Source of the DNA: a virus
Length of the DNA: 25,213 nucleotides
IMG/VR virus record: IMGVR_UViG_3300021403_000051
Span: 1-25,213 of that record
Direction: 5' to 3' (one strand)
Shown: positions 15,209-22,008 of the stretch, one piece after another
Position numbering within the stretch: the first letter of the stretch is position 1
How the letters are laid out: each line of letters starts with the position of its first letter
The notes under the pieces: generated by a model
What the model saw: the letters and a program-made list of their open reading frames with translations, nothing else
What the model was told of the DNA's origin: nothing
The model's database searches: none
Translations under genes and position numbers: made by a program

Positions 15209-15402
15209 CCGAACATCACCACCACCGCCCGGACGACCAACACCAGGAGGACGAGCGTTACCACCGTCAGGGCGACGGCGGCGTGTTGGTACGTCCGCCG
15301 CGCCTGTTCGTGACGCGCCGTCGCCAACAACAGGTCGCGGGTAAGGCGGTCGAAATCGTCGCGGCGAACCATCATCCAATCGTCAGGGTCGGGGTCCATC
15401 AC
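15205..15402 (-). CDS. small tail-anchored membrane protein
   Basis: 65 residues; ATGA overlaps with both neighbours. An acidic start (DPDPDDWMMVRRDDFDRL) is followed by a charged helix and one hydrophobic segment at about residues 43-64 (VALTVVTLVLLVLVVRAVVV), leaving the N-terminus probably cytoplasmic. In a cluster placed for expression from the prophage, a small membrane protein may serve superinfection exclusion, but this is only position-based inference. No family recognised. Confidence 0.65.
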   Translation of the reverse strand: MMDPDPDDWMMVRRDDFDRLTRDLLLATARHEQARRTYQHAAVALTVVTLVLLVLVVRAVVVMFG

Positions 15403-15938
15403 GTCACGGTCAACCCCGCGGACCTCGCGGCGGCGTACGCGTCATCCAACGCGGTCCGGTTGTGGTGGCTCGTCAGGTGCATCCGCGTAGCGAATGAGGA
15501 CGTGAAGTCCTCGCGGCACAGGGGGCACCGTAGCGGTGCCTGGGGGATCGGGGACCCCAGGTGCACCCGGTAGACGTGGGCGGTTAGGGACGTCCGGACC
15601 GCCAACGTCTTACCGCACACCCGACAGGCGGCGGGCGCCATCGACGGGGATGGGCCATCGTCTAGATCCTTCCGCGGGCGCCCCATGACCGCCGTGGGGC
15701 GCGTAGCGGCGGGTAGTTCGGGTGTCTGGCCCACCGACCCCAACAGGTCCGCCAGAGGGGCAACCAACGCCTTAACGTGGTCCCCGCATAGATCCAGGAC
15801 CTTAAGGACGGGGCGCGACGATTCGCCCAACGTGGCGCCGACGGTCCACGATTCGACCGCCTCCACCCGCGTCATTTCCCCATCCCCGCCGTCGGCGGCG
15901 CACACGTCGCACCACCGCAAAACGACAACGTCCCTCAT
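15399..15938 (-). CDS. C2H2 zinc-finger protein with AT-hook-like motif
   Basis: 179 residues. Two classical C2H2 fingers are visible: C105-x2-C108-x12-H121-x4-H126 and C138-x2-C141-x12-H154-x3-H158. An N-terminal zinc site may be formed by C10-x2-C13 and C51-x2-H54. Between them lies MGRPRK at 85-90, which resembles an AT-hook core (GRP). The protein is therefore probably a DNA-binding regulator. Classical tandem C2H2 fingers are rare in bacteria; single Ros-type fingers are the known exception and have different spacing. It lies third in the minus cluster, ATGA-coupled to its neighbours. Target unknown. Confidence 0.78.
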   Translation of the reverse strand: MRDVVVLRWCDVCAADGGDGEMTRVEAVESWTVGATLGESSRPVLKVLDLCGDHVKALVAPLADLLGSVGQTPELPAATRPTAVMGRPRKDLDDGPSPSMAPAACRVCGKTLAVRTSLTAHVYRVHLGSPIPQAPLRCPLCREDFTSSFATRMHLTSHHNRTALDDAYAAARSAGLTVT

Positions 15939-16321
15939 GCCGATTTCACCGCCCTAACCCGCGCGGTCGACAGGTGAACCATCGACGCCAGGCGGACCGC
16001 GTCACGGTCCGACGACGACAGGTGACCCAACCCGTGGATTTGGTACCCATCGGCGTATTCATAGTGTGACGACACCATGGCGCCCGATTCGGAAATCAGA
16101 CGCTCGCGGATGGTGTGACACCGCGTGCAACGTAGTTCCGATGAATACACCCTGTCCTTGTCCAACCATCGGGTCCGCCAGGGGCGCCACGAATGGCCGA
16201 AATCCCGGCATTGAACGAACGACGGTGGCATGTCCTCGACCGCGTCCGATATCGAAACCTTGCGAGGGGTCACGGGCGGGGGTTCCGGATCGGGTGTACC
16301 GACCCGACGGTTACGGGGCAT
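15935..16321 (-). CDS. conserved actinophage protein with Cys/His zinc-knuckle pattern
   Basis: 128 residues; AGGAAGG 10 bases before ATG 16321. Cysteines and histidine at C38, H43, C65 and C68 (VQCRDFGHSWRPW, then LRCTRCHTIRERL) suggest a zinc site. It goes on with SHYEYADGYQIHGLGHLSSSDRDAVRLAS. This arrangement is frequent in actinophage early or lysogeny-adjacent regions, but no function is known. It is the upstream partner of the zinc-finger gene (ATGA overlap), so both are made from one transcript. Confidence 0.75.
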   Translation of the reverse strand: MPRNRRVGTPDPEPPPVTPRKVSISDAVEDMPPSFVQCRDFGHSWRPWRTRWLDKDRVYSSELRCTRCHTIRERLISESGAMVSSHYEYADGYQIHGLGHLSSSDRDAVRLASMVHLSTARVRAVKSA

Positions 16322-16384
16322 AACGGGTGACGCCTTCCTGTTAGGGGGTCCGCCTTGCGGATGGCGCGCAATCTACCGGTTGAA

Positions 16385-16633
16385 TCATGGTGGATCCAGC
16401 AACGTCGGATTGGATCCGTTGGTGTCGTCGGGATCCAGGTAGCCCATGACGTAGTCCCATGGTTCCGCGACTAGGACGGTGGCCCCGCCAACCAACGTGA
16501 TGATGGTGGCGCGAACCCCCGCCGCCTCTAGTTCGCGCGCGGCGATGATCCAGGACGCGCGGAACGCCTGGACGCCTAGCGGGACCCCGGTGGGTCCGTC
16601 CCCGATCCTGGTGAGTAGTAGCCAATCGCTCAT
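16385..16633 (-). CDS. small hypothetical protein
   Basis: 82 residues; start ATG 16633 overlaps the previous stop and has GGAGGG about 10 bases upstream. The sequence DWLLLTRIGDGPTGVPLGVQ, then RELEAAGVRATIITLVGGAT, then AEPWDYVMGYLDPDD predicts an alpha-beta fold with one long amphipathic helix. No family recognised. A 63-base gap follows before the next gene, with a small stem (TCCGC/GCGGA). Confidence 0.65.
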   Translation of the reverse strand: MSDWLLLTRIGDGPTGVPLGVQAFRASWIIAARELEAAGVRATIITLVGGATVLVAEPWDYVMGYLDPDDTNGSNPTLLDPP

Positions 16634-16800
16634 GGGTCGCGCGCCCTCCCTGGTGGGCGCCGTGCGATATGCGCCCATCGCAGCCGATCCAACGCCGCCC
16701 AACAGGACCGCGCCATATGAGGGCGGAAGATCACCCGGACGGTCCCGATAGGGACGGATCGGGCGGGGTATGTGGCCCCCTCGCGCCCCGTTCGGTCCAT
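16630..16800 (-). CDS. small basic hypothetical protein, first gene of minus-strand cluster
   Basis: 56 residues from ATG 16800 (AGGCGG about 11 bases upstream); a TTG at 16827 would add nine residues but lies inside a hairpin. It is strongly basic (RVIFRPHMARSCWAALDRLR, then ARRPPGRARDP) and ends ATGA-coupled to the next gene. The coupling and SD are the main reasons to accept it. No family recognised. Confidence 0.45.
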   Translation of the reverse strand: MDRTGREGATYPARSVPIGTVRVIFRPHMARSCWAALDRLRWAHIARRPPGRARDP

Positions 16801-16824
16801 CGGATGGTTACCGCCTGTTAACGA

Positions 16825-16867
16825 CAACGGCGGACGCCAGGCGCGTCACGCCTACCGTCCGCCGTTG
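16825..16867. terminator. 12-bp perfect hairpin between attP and the minus-strand cluster
   Basis: CAACGGCGGACG (16825-16836) pairs perfectly with CGTCCGCCGTTG (16856-16867). Inside the loop AGGCG and CGCCT can pair again, so the whole 43 bases can fold as one long rod. No T-run flanks it. It separates the integrase side from the cluster at 14637-16800 and may stop transcripts arriving from the integrase or, in a lysogen, from host DNA; a binding site for a recombination protein is the alternative. Confidence 0.6.
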
Positions 16868-16876
16868 ATCATCAAT

Positions 16877-17123
16877 CGTGGGCACTATTTGGGCACATCG
16901 GGGTCCGATGACCGCCTATTGGGCACTACCGGAATCGAACAGGTCCCACATGTCAGGGGGCAGAATTCGAACGGACCTGGCCCTATGAAATTCGTTCACA
17001 CCGAAGAGGACGCCGGTTCGATCCCGGCATCGCCCACCGACATAACACCAGGTCAGACCCCCTAGACATGATCAAGCATGATCACGCTAGATCCGCCGTG
17101 GGCACTATTTGGGCACATCGGGG
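16877..17123. other. attP: attP region with tRNA-Val 3' core and integrase arm repeats
   Basis: The core at about 16989-17038 matches the 3' part of a bacterial tRNA-Val: anticodon arm TTCG-TTCACAC-CGAA with anticodon CAC, variable region, T-arm GCCGG-TTCGATC-CCGGC (17012-17028) and acceptor strand ATCGCCC-A. Integration would rebuild the host gene. A 27-base direct repeat starting CGTGGGCACTATTTGGGC flanks the core at 16877-16903 and 17097-17123, with a further GGGCACTA at 16921; these look like arm-type integrase sites. An inverted pair (CATGTCAGGGGG near 16949, CCCCCTAGACATG near 17058) also brackets the core. The right arm repeat overlaps the integrase 3' end. Confidence 0.85.
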
Positions 17124-18268
17124 GCACCGACCACCCGATTCCGGGGCATCCTGGCGGGCGGTTTCGGGGCACTCGCCGCCGCCGTCGCCGCCGCCGACAT
17201 GCGCGCCGCGACGTCGTCCAAATCGGTGCCCAACAGGTCCGCGTACGTGTCCAATGTGGTGGTCGCGCGGTCGTGGCCCAACATCCGTTGGAGGACCTTC
17301 ACGTTGGCACCCGCCGACACCGCCAGGGACGCCGCGGAATGCCGCAAGTCGTGGGGCGTGACGTAGGGGAACGACGGATCCGCGCGCCGTAGGTGTAGCA
17401 ACGCGCGACGCCAGGCGCGCGCCCGGAAGCGTTGCACCGACAGGGGCGCGCCCATCGGTCCCGCGAACAACCAGGCGTCCGGAAGTCTGCCCTTTGTTTG
17501 CTCGACTAGCGCGGGGACCAGGAAGTCAGGGACGGGCACCGAACGTTCGCCGCCCGTCTTAGTTGTCCCGACGAACCGACGCCCCTTGACTTCCGTCGCG
17601 CCGTCGCGGACCCGCAAACGGCGGCGCGCGGCGTCGAAATCGCCCGCCCGTAGCGCGGACAATTCCCCGAACCGTAGCCCTGTGTAGGCGAGGACCCGAA
17701 CCACCAATCCGTAGGGCGCGAACGACGCGCCACATTCGTCCGCCAGGCGGGCGACCTGGCCGTGATCCAGGTAGTTCCGCCGTTTCCGTTGACGGGTCGG
17801 GCGGGTTACTTCCGGGACCGGATTGGCCGGAATAAGGCGGTCCTCGACGGCCAGCGCCATCACGCCCGACAGGACGTCCAGGGCGGATCCAATCGTCGCC
17901 GCGGACCGCCCGTCCAATTCCATCGCCCGTACCCATTCCTTAACGTCGGACACCCGGACGTTGCGAACCGGGACCGATCCCCATTGACGTTCGACGCGGA
18001 CCCGCCAGGCGGATTCGTAGCGGGCGATGGTGGCGGGTTTGGCGGGGTGGATGGCAAAGAACCGGGGGGCAATCTCGCCCACCGTTCGCCGCCCAACGTT
18101 GGGGTCGGTGTAGGTCCCGCCCGCCATCGCGGTTAGGGTGTCCCGTTCCCATTTTTGGGCGTCCTTTTTGGTGGCGAACCCGCGGACCTTTTTGGGTTGG
18201 TGTAGGAGGTCGCGGTAACGAACCATCCATTGGTCGCCTGTTTTGGTTGCGTAGCGTTCCACGCTCAT
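17105..18268 (-). CDS. int: tyrosine integrase
   Basis: 387 residues. Catalytic residues of the tyrosine recombinases are all present: R199 (TGLRFGE), K237 (TTKTGGE), H306 and R309 (TPHDLRH), H332 (LGHD) and Y342 (LDTYADL). Residues 1-60 form the arm-binding domain (VRYRD, then GFATKKDAQKWER) and about 63-150 the core-binding domain. The ATG at 18268 has AGGAAGGGG 9 bases upstream and overlaps the repressor stop (ATGA), so integrase is cotranscribed with the repressor. The 3' end runs into the right arm repeat of attP, a compact arrangement. It should integrate the genome into tRNA-Val. Confidence 0.95.
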   Translation of the reverse strand: MSVERYATKTGDQWMVRYRDLLHQPKKVRGFATKKDAQKWERDTLTAMAGGTYTDPNVGRRTVGEIAPRFFAIHPAKPATIARYESAWRVRVERQWGSVPVRNVRVSDVKEWVRAMELDGRSAATIGSALDVLSGVMALAVEDRLIPANPVPEVTRPTRQRKRRNYLDHGQVARLADECGASFAPYGLVVRVLAYTGLRFGELSALRAGDFDAARRRLRVRDGATEVKGRRFVGTTKTGGERSVPVPDFLVPALVEQTKGRLPDAWLFAGPMGAPLSVQRFRARAWRRALLHLRRADPSFPYVTPHDLRHSAASLAVSAGANVKVLQRMLGHDRATTTLDTYADLLGTDLDDVAARMSAAATAAASAPKPPARMPRNRVVGAPDVPK

Positions 18269-18753
18269 CGGTTGGTCCCCTTCCTGGGGGTTGTGGTGGG
18301 TAGTTGCGCCTGGACCGCGCGGACCTCTTCCGCGTGGCGTTGCAACAGGTGGGTCATGTGGGCGATGGGGTCCACGGGCACGACGGATTCCGCCATCGCG
18401 CCCGTGGGTCCCGCGCCCACCTGGTGTAGCCACCGCCAATAGGTTTCGGCGGGTATCGGGTCGGCGGACGCCGACGTGTGGACGGGTTGCAGGGGGTCGA
18501 CCGCGGGTGGCATCAACAGGTCCGTCACGGCCACCCCCAACCCCGCGGCGATGGCCACCAAATCGTGGACGGACACCCGACGGTCCCCGCCTTCCGTTTT
18601 GGTGATCATGGTTCGTTGGTAGCGGTGGCCCGTGGTCTGGTGGATCGCCTCCACCAACGCGGGGACGGTCAACCCCCGTAGATCCCGGTAGTACCGGATT
18701 CGGTCGGCCACCGTCTGGTCGGTCGGTCCTGGTCTGATTGGTTCGCGTGACAT
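18265..18753 (-). CDS. immunity repressor, XRE-type helix-turn-helix
   Basis: 162 residues. An N-terminal Cro/C1-type HTH covers about residues 14-82 (TVADRIRYYRDLRGLTVPAL, then MITKTEGGDRRVSVHDLVAI). The rest has a short helical part and a coiled end (HMTHLLQRHAEEVRAVQAQL) that may dimerise. No peptidase motif is seen, so it is not a LexA-like self-cleaving type. No SD precedes ATG 18753; the hexamer TAGTCT ends six bases before the ATG on this strand, so a leaderless transcript is plausible. The gene diverges from the xis-like gene with operator candidates between. Confidence 0.82.
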   Translation of the reverse strand: MSREPIRPGPTDQTVADRIRYYRDLRGLTVPALVEAIHQTTGHRYQRTMITKTEGGDRRVSVHDLVAIAAGLGVAVTDLLMPPAVDPLQPVHTSASADPIPAETYWRWLHQVGAGPTGAMAESVVPVDPIAHMTHLLQRHAEEVRAVQAQLPTTTPRKGTNR

Positions 18754-18892
18754 AGTCCCAGACTAGCACCTAACGAACCAATCGGAATGGACTATTGCGC
18801 AACGTGTTTCATCGGGCATAACGTCCAGGGATCCCCATAGTGGAACCGATCCGGTCCCAGAATGGGACCCAGGACCAGGAAGGGAACCCCAC
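18753..18892. promoter_or_regulatory. divergent control region (operators, promoters) between repressor and early operon
   Basis: Two inverted repeats are visible: TAGTC-CCA-GACTA at 18753-18765, over the likely -10 and start of the repressor gene, and GGTCCCA-GAA-TGGGACC at 18853-18869, before the early SD. They share GTCCCAGA, as expected for sites of one regulator. Between them TTGCGCAACGTGTTTC (18795-18810) matches the terminal repeat family. Promoter hexamers are not clear enough to place. The early gene's SD is AGGAAGG near 18877. Confidence 0.65.
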
Positions 18893-19156
18893 ATGCCCCG
18901 CCGCAACACCGCCGCCGAACCCGCCGCGACCGCCGTATTGGAGGGCGCCGACGGGGACCGCCTCATGACCCCCGATGAGGTCGCGGACCTCATCCGGATC
19001 ACACCGTCGCAACTAGCCCAATGGCGTTATGAGGGCAACGGACCCACGTTCGTCAAGATAGGGCGCGCGGTCCGGTACCGCCGTGACGACGTCATGGCGT
19101 ACGTCCGGGACCGTCGGCGGTCCGGAACGTCCGACGCGTCGCCGCGCCCCGCGTGA
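18893..19156 (+). CDS. excisionase-like/MerR-type HTH protein
   Basis: 87 residues. A helix-turn-helix of the excisionase (HTH_17) type covers about residues 24-72: LMTPDEVADLIRITPSQLAQW, then GPTFVKIGRAVRYRRDDVMAYV. It is the first gene of the early operon, transcribed away from the repressor; the location fits a directionality factor that helps integrase excise the prophage, or a Cro-like regulator. AGGAAGGG lies about 9 bases before ATG 18893. The C-terminus is basic and Ser-rich. It overlaps the next start (GTGA). Confidence 0.8.
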   Translation: MPRRNTAAEPAATAVLEGADGDRLMTPDEVADLIRITPSQLAQWRYEGNGPTFVKIGRAVRYRRDDVMAYVRDRRRSGTSDASPRPA

Positions 19157-19383
19157 CCGCCATGGCCCCCACCTGGATCCGTCTAACCGGGATCTACGAC
19201 GACAAGGCGGTTCCCATCGTCGTCCGCACCACCTGGATTGTGGTGGTCACCGACATGTTGGACCGCGGATCCCGCCTCACCCTGGACGCCGCAAGCGCCC
19301 CCGTCACCCTGGACGTGTTCGAGCGATTCGACGCCGTGTGCGCCCTCCTGGACGTCGCCACGTCCACCGCCGCCGCCGCCTGA
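19153..19383 (+). CDS. small hypothetical early protein
   Basis: 76 residues from GTG 19153 (GTGA overlap); ATG 19162 is an alternative start. Several strands (TWIRLTGIYDDKAVPIVV, then TTWIVVVTDML, SRLTLD) precede a helix (FERFDAVCALLDVATS) and an alanine tail. No known family. It is separated from the next gene by a 91-base gap that holds a hairpin and a C-rich tract. Confidence 0.6.
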   Translation: MTAMAPTWIRLTGIYDDKAVPIVVRTTWIVVVTDMLDRGSRLTLDAASAPVTLDVFERFDAVCALLDVATSTAAAA

Positions 19384-19390
19384 CCGACCC

Positions 19391-19468
19391 GTTATAGGTC
19401 CGCGGGTCGCCGCGACCCCTGACACCTGTTTTGTCCCCACCCCATCCCCACCCCATCCCCAGGAGGAC
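19391..19468 (+). promoter_or_regulatory. leader with hairpin and G-quadruplex-forming tract (minus strand)
   Basis: GTTATAGG resembles a -10 hexamer. A stem GGGTCGC/GCGACCC (19404-19418) with almost no loop follows, then CTGTTTTG. Bases 19435-19460 consist of five C4 runs separated by A or AT; the complementary strand therefore has five G4 runs with 1-2 base loops, an ideal quadruplex motif. The AGGAGG SD of the next gene follows at once. It may be a promoter plus attenuator for the recombination genes. Confidence 0.5.
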
Positions 19469-19474
19469 CGACCC

Positions 19475-19840
19475 ATGCCCCCCACCGAACCCGCCGCCAA
19501 CCCTGGCGGTGTCCGCCTGACCGCGCGCCTTCCGAAGACGACCCACAACGGATTGGCGGACATCGTCGCGGACCTCATCGCGGCGCCCAACCACGTCCGA
19601 ACGGCGGTCATCGCCTACGACTCGCCGCGGTCGATCAAGGACAACGACGACGGATCGGAAACGGCCATCGTCCGGATCACCAGGATTGAACCCCTCACGG
19701 GGAAGGCGGAACGCGACGCCCAACGCCTCATGGCGGGCGCGGCGGGGTCGCGCCTGGGTGACGTCCTGCCCCTGGACGGATTCCCCGAATGGGCGGGGCA
19801 CAACACCGACACCGACGACGACGAACCCGACGACGAATGA
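19475..19840 (+). CDS. conserved hypothetical protein of the recombination module
   Basis: 121 residues; CAGGAGGACC SD before ATG 19475. Pattern: GVRLTARLPKTTHNGLADIV then AAPNHVRTAVIAYDSPRSI, SETAIVRITRIEPL and a long helix (EAERDAQ-like, RLMAGAAG), ending in an Asp/Glu-rich tail (DTDDDEPDDE). Similar proteins sit before the Cas4-like exonuclease in other actinophages; a role in recombination is suggested by linkage only. ATGA overlap with the next gene. Confidence 0.65.
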   Translation: MPPTEPAANPGGVRLTARLPKTTHNGLADIVADLIAAPNHVRTAVIAYDSPRSIKDNDDGSETAIVRITRIEPLTGKAERDAQRLMAGAAGSRLGDVLPLDGFPEWAGHNTDTDDDEPDDE

Positions 19841-20601
19841 GCATCACCCGCCGCAACCACGGGCGGGGTCACTCCTACCGGATCGACGGGGAAAAGGTCC
19901 CAGGCGTAACCACCATCCTGGGGGCGACCCTTCCCAAACCCGCGTTGATCGAATGGGCAGGAAAAACCACCGCGGGCTATGCGGTCGACTATTGGGAGGA
20001 CCTGGCGGACCTACCCCCGTCGAAACGGTTGGACCGCCTCAACCGGGCCAGGTTCGAGGACCGCGACGCCGCCGCCAACAGGGGAACGGAAGTCCACGCC
20101 CTGGCCGAACGCCACATGGCGGGCGATGAGGTAGAGATCCCCGACGAACTAGAAGGACACTTCCGCGCCTATGAATCGTTCCTGGCCGAATGGCGCCCGG
20201 TCGCCACCGCGGTCGAATTGGTGGTGGGCCATCGCACCATGGGCTATTGCGGGACGGTGGACGTCGTCGCGGACCTGGCCGACAACAACCGTTGGCTACT
20301 CGACTACAAGACATCCCGGTCGGGGATCTTCCCCGAAACCGCGTTGCAAGGTTGCGCCTACCGCCGCGCGGAAGTGTTCCTAGACAACGACGGTCAGGAA
20401 CACGACATGGCCGAACTAGGCATCGAACGCGTCGGCGGGTTGCACCTACGCGCCGATGGGACGTTCGACCTCTACCCCCTGGCCACCGACGACGACGTGT
20501 GGGCCTACTTCCGCCACCTGGCGTGGCTGTACCGCCAACAGGACGCCATGGCCGAATGGGTCGGGACCGCCGCCCGCGCCCCCAGGACGGTGGACGCGTG
20601 A
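19837..20601 (+). CDS. RecB/Cas4-like PD-(D/E)XK exonuclease
   Basis: 254 residues. Nuclease motifs are clear: H87 in NRGTEVHALAE, D142 in GYCGTVDVVADL, D156-Y-K158 in LLDYKTSRS, then Q171 and Y175 in ALQGCAYRRA. The enzyme would resect double-stranded ends to give single strands for the annealing protein encoded next, as in two-gene phage recombination systems. ATG 19837 overlaps the previous stop. No iron-sulfur cysteines at the C-terminus, so it is not a full Cas4. Confidence 0.88.
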   Translation: MSITRRNHGRGHSYRIDGEKVPGVTTILGATLPKPALIEWAGKTTAGYAVDYWEDLADLPPSKRLDRLNRARFEDRDAAANRGTEVHALAERHMAGDEVEIPDELEGHFRAYESFLAEWRPVATAVELVVGHRTMGYCGTVDVVADLADNNRWLLDYKTSRSGIFPETALQGCAYRRAEVFLDNDGQEHDMAELGIERVGGLHLRADGTFDLYPLATDDDVWAYFRHLAWLYRQQDAMAEWVGTAARAPRTVDA

Positions 20602-21620
20602 TGGCCCCCGAAATCGAGACGTATGTCCCGCGGGACGAACCCCATCCCGTCGGCGCCCTCGCCGCCTGGGTTAAGGATTTCGAGGGCGTCGCCGCCGTCG
20701 CTATGACCCTCGCCGCCACGTCGTTCATCCCCGATTCAATCCGCGTCTACCGGGATCCCGAACGACGCGAGGGTTACGACGCCGCCGCCACCGCCGCCCA
20801 CGTCGCCGCCGCCATCCTCACGGGCCACGAATTGGGGTTGAACCCCATGGCGTCGTTGCGGTCCATTGACGTGATCAAGGGGACGCCCGCGCTACGGGCG
20901 GTCGCGCTACGCGGAATCCTGCAATCGGCGGGCCACGAACTATGGGTGGAAGAGGCGTCGAACAACCGGGCCACCGTGTGCGGACGCCGCAACGGATCCG
21001 ATCACGTCGCCCGGATCACCTGGACGATTGAGGACGCCCGGACCCGCGGGTTGGCCAACCGCCCGTTGTGGCGCGCCGCCGCCCGAAACATGTTGATAGC
21101 GCGGGCCACCGCCGACGTCGCCCGCCTGGTCGCCGCCGACGCCCTGTTGGGCACGCCGTACACCGTGGAAGAGATCCAGGACGGGGACGCCGAACCCGCC
21201 GCCGACACGCCGACACCGTCACCCCGCAAGGCGCGCCGCCAACCCCTGGTCCTCGACCGCGCCCCGCGGGACGTACCGGAACCACCCGCCGACACGCCGC
21301 CGCCCGCTCGCCGCCGCCCGCCCGCCGACGACACGCCGCCCACCGACGACGAACCCCGCGCGGGGATGGCCACCGCCGAACAGGTAACCGCGGTGCGGCG
21401 CGCCCTGGTCGCGGCGGGGTTGGGAACCACCCGCAAGCAACTAGACGCCGTGGCCCAAATCGTTGGGCGCCAGGTCGAACGACACGCCGACATGACCGCC
21501 GATGAGGCGGTGGCCGTCCTGGACGCCGCCGCCGAACGCGCCATGGATCCCGACGCCGACGCCGCCGACGAATGGGAGCGGATGGGCGGTAACACCGACG
21601 ATTTGGACGGTGCGCCGTGA
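20601..21620 (+). CDS. RecT-like single-strand annealing protein
   Basis: 339 residues; TGATG overlap with the exonuclease. The core at about 25-195 (AATSFIPDSIR, then AAILTGHELGLNPMASLRSI, KGTPALRAVALRG, RPLWRAAARNMLIARATADV) follows the RecT pattern seen in actinophages. A 60-residue Pro/Arg/Asp linker (about 200-260) is followed by a C-terminal helical module (TAEQVTAVRRALVAAGLGTT, then IVGRQVERHADMTADEAVAV) that may contact other replication proteins. It should coat and anneal single strands made by the upstream nuclease. Confidence 0.85.
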   Translation: MAPEIETYVPRDEPHPVGALAAWVKDFEGVAAVAMTLAATSFIPDSIRVYRDPERREGYDAAATAAHVAAAILTGHELGLNPMASLRSIDVIKGTPALRAVALRGILQSAGHELWVEEASNNRATVCGRRNGSDHVARITWTIEDARTRGLANRPLWRAAARNMLIARATADVARLVAADALLGTPYTVEEIQDGDAEPAADTPTPSPRKARRQPLVLDRAPRDVPEPPADTPPPARRRPPADDTPPTDDEPRAGMATAEQVTAVRRALVAAGLGTTRKQLDAVAQIVGRQVERHADMTADEAVAVLDAAAERAMDPDADAADEWERMGGNTDDLDGAP

Positions 21621-21805
21621 CCACCCAACGCCGCGGGCGGTCCACCCCGCGGCGCAAACCCAACCCCGACCCCGCGTGGGCGGAATGGGAGGCGGGCGCC
21701 GCCGACAGGGGCGCCGTCGTCCAGGCGGTCCGCGTCGCCGCCCAACCGGTCGACCCCGACCCGCTACACCCCATCCCCTACCCCACCGACCCCCAACGAC
21801 GATGA
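21617..21805 (+). CDS. small Pro/Arg-rich protein
   Basis: 62 residues from GTG 21617 with GTGA overlap at the start and ATGA at the end. N-terminus basic (TTQRRGRSTPRRKPNPDP), one helix in the middle (AWAEWEAGAADRGAVVQAVR), then a Pro-rich end. Low complexity makes the call weaker, but the exact coupling to both neighbours supports a real gene. No function known. Confidence 0.5.
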   Translation: MTTQRRGRSTPRRKPNPDPAWAEWEAGAADRGAVVQAVRVAAQPVDPDPLHPIPYPTDPQRR

Positions 21806-22008
21806 CCGTAGCCGCGTCCGTGGATTTCCCACTAGCGCTATCGCTCATGTTCGTTGACGGCCACGCCAACGGAAACATCCGCCTAGGGTTTCACTACCTG
21901 GACGCCGACTATTCGGAGGACCTAGCGGAATACGAACAGGAGGCGTTACGCCGCGCCCTCCTGCCCATCGTTGAACGCCTCCTGGCGGAACGGGTGGACG
22001 ACCGATGA
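21802..22008 (+). CDS. small hypothetical protein
   Basis: 68 residues, ATGA overlaps on both sides. A strand-rich start (ASVDFPLALSLMFVDG, then NGNIRLGFHYLDADY) leads into a long helix (AEYEQEALRRALLPIVERLL). The domain is compact and acidic. No family recognised; belongs to the early transcript. Confidence 0.6.
   Translation: MTVAASVDFPLALSLMFVDGHANGNIRLGFHYLDADYSEDLAEYEQEALRRALLPIVERLLAERVDDR

Noticed and set aside
16921-16946. T-arm-like sequence of a tRNA on the minus strand (GTTCGATTCC)
   Set aside because: The stem has a mismatch and no anticodon arm or acceptor partner is found; the bases belong to the attP arm repeats.
17105-17123. Integration-dependent immunity (attP inside the repressor gene)
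   Set aside because: attP lies beyond the integrase end, not within the repressor, so integration would leave the repressor intact.
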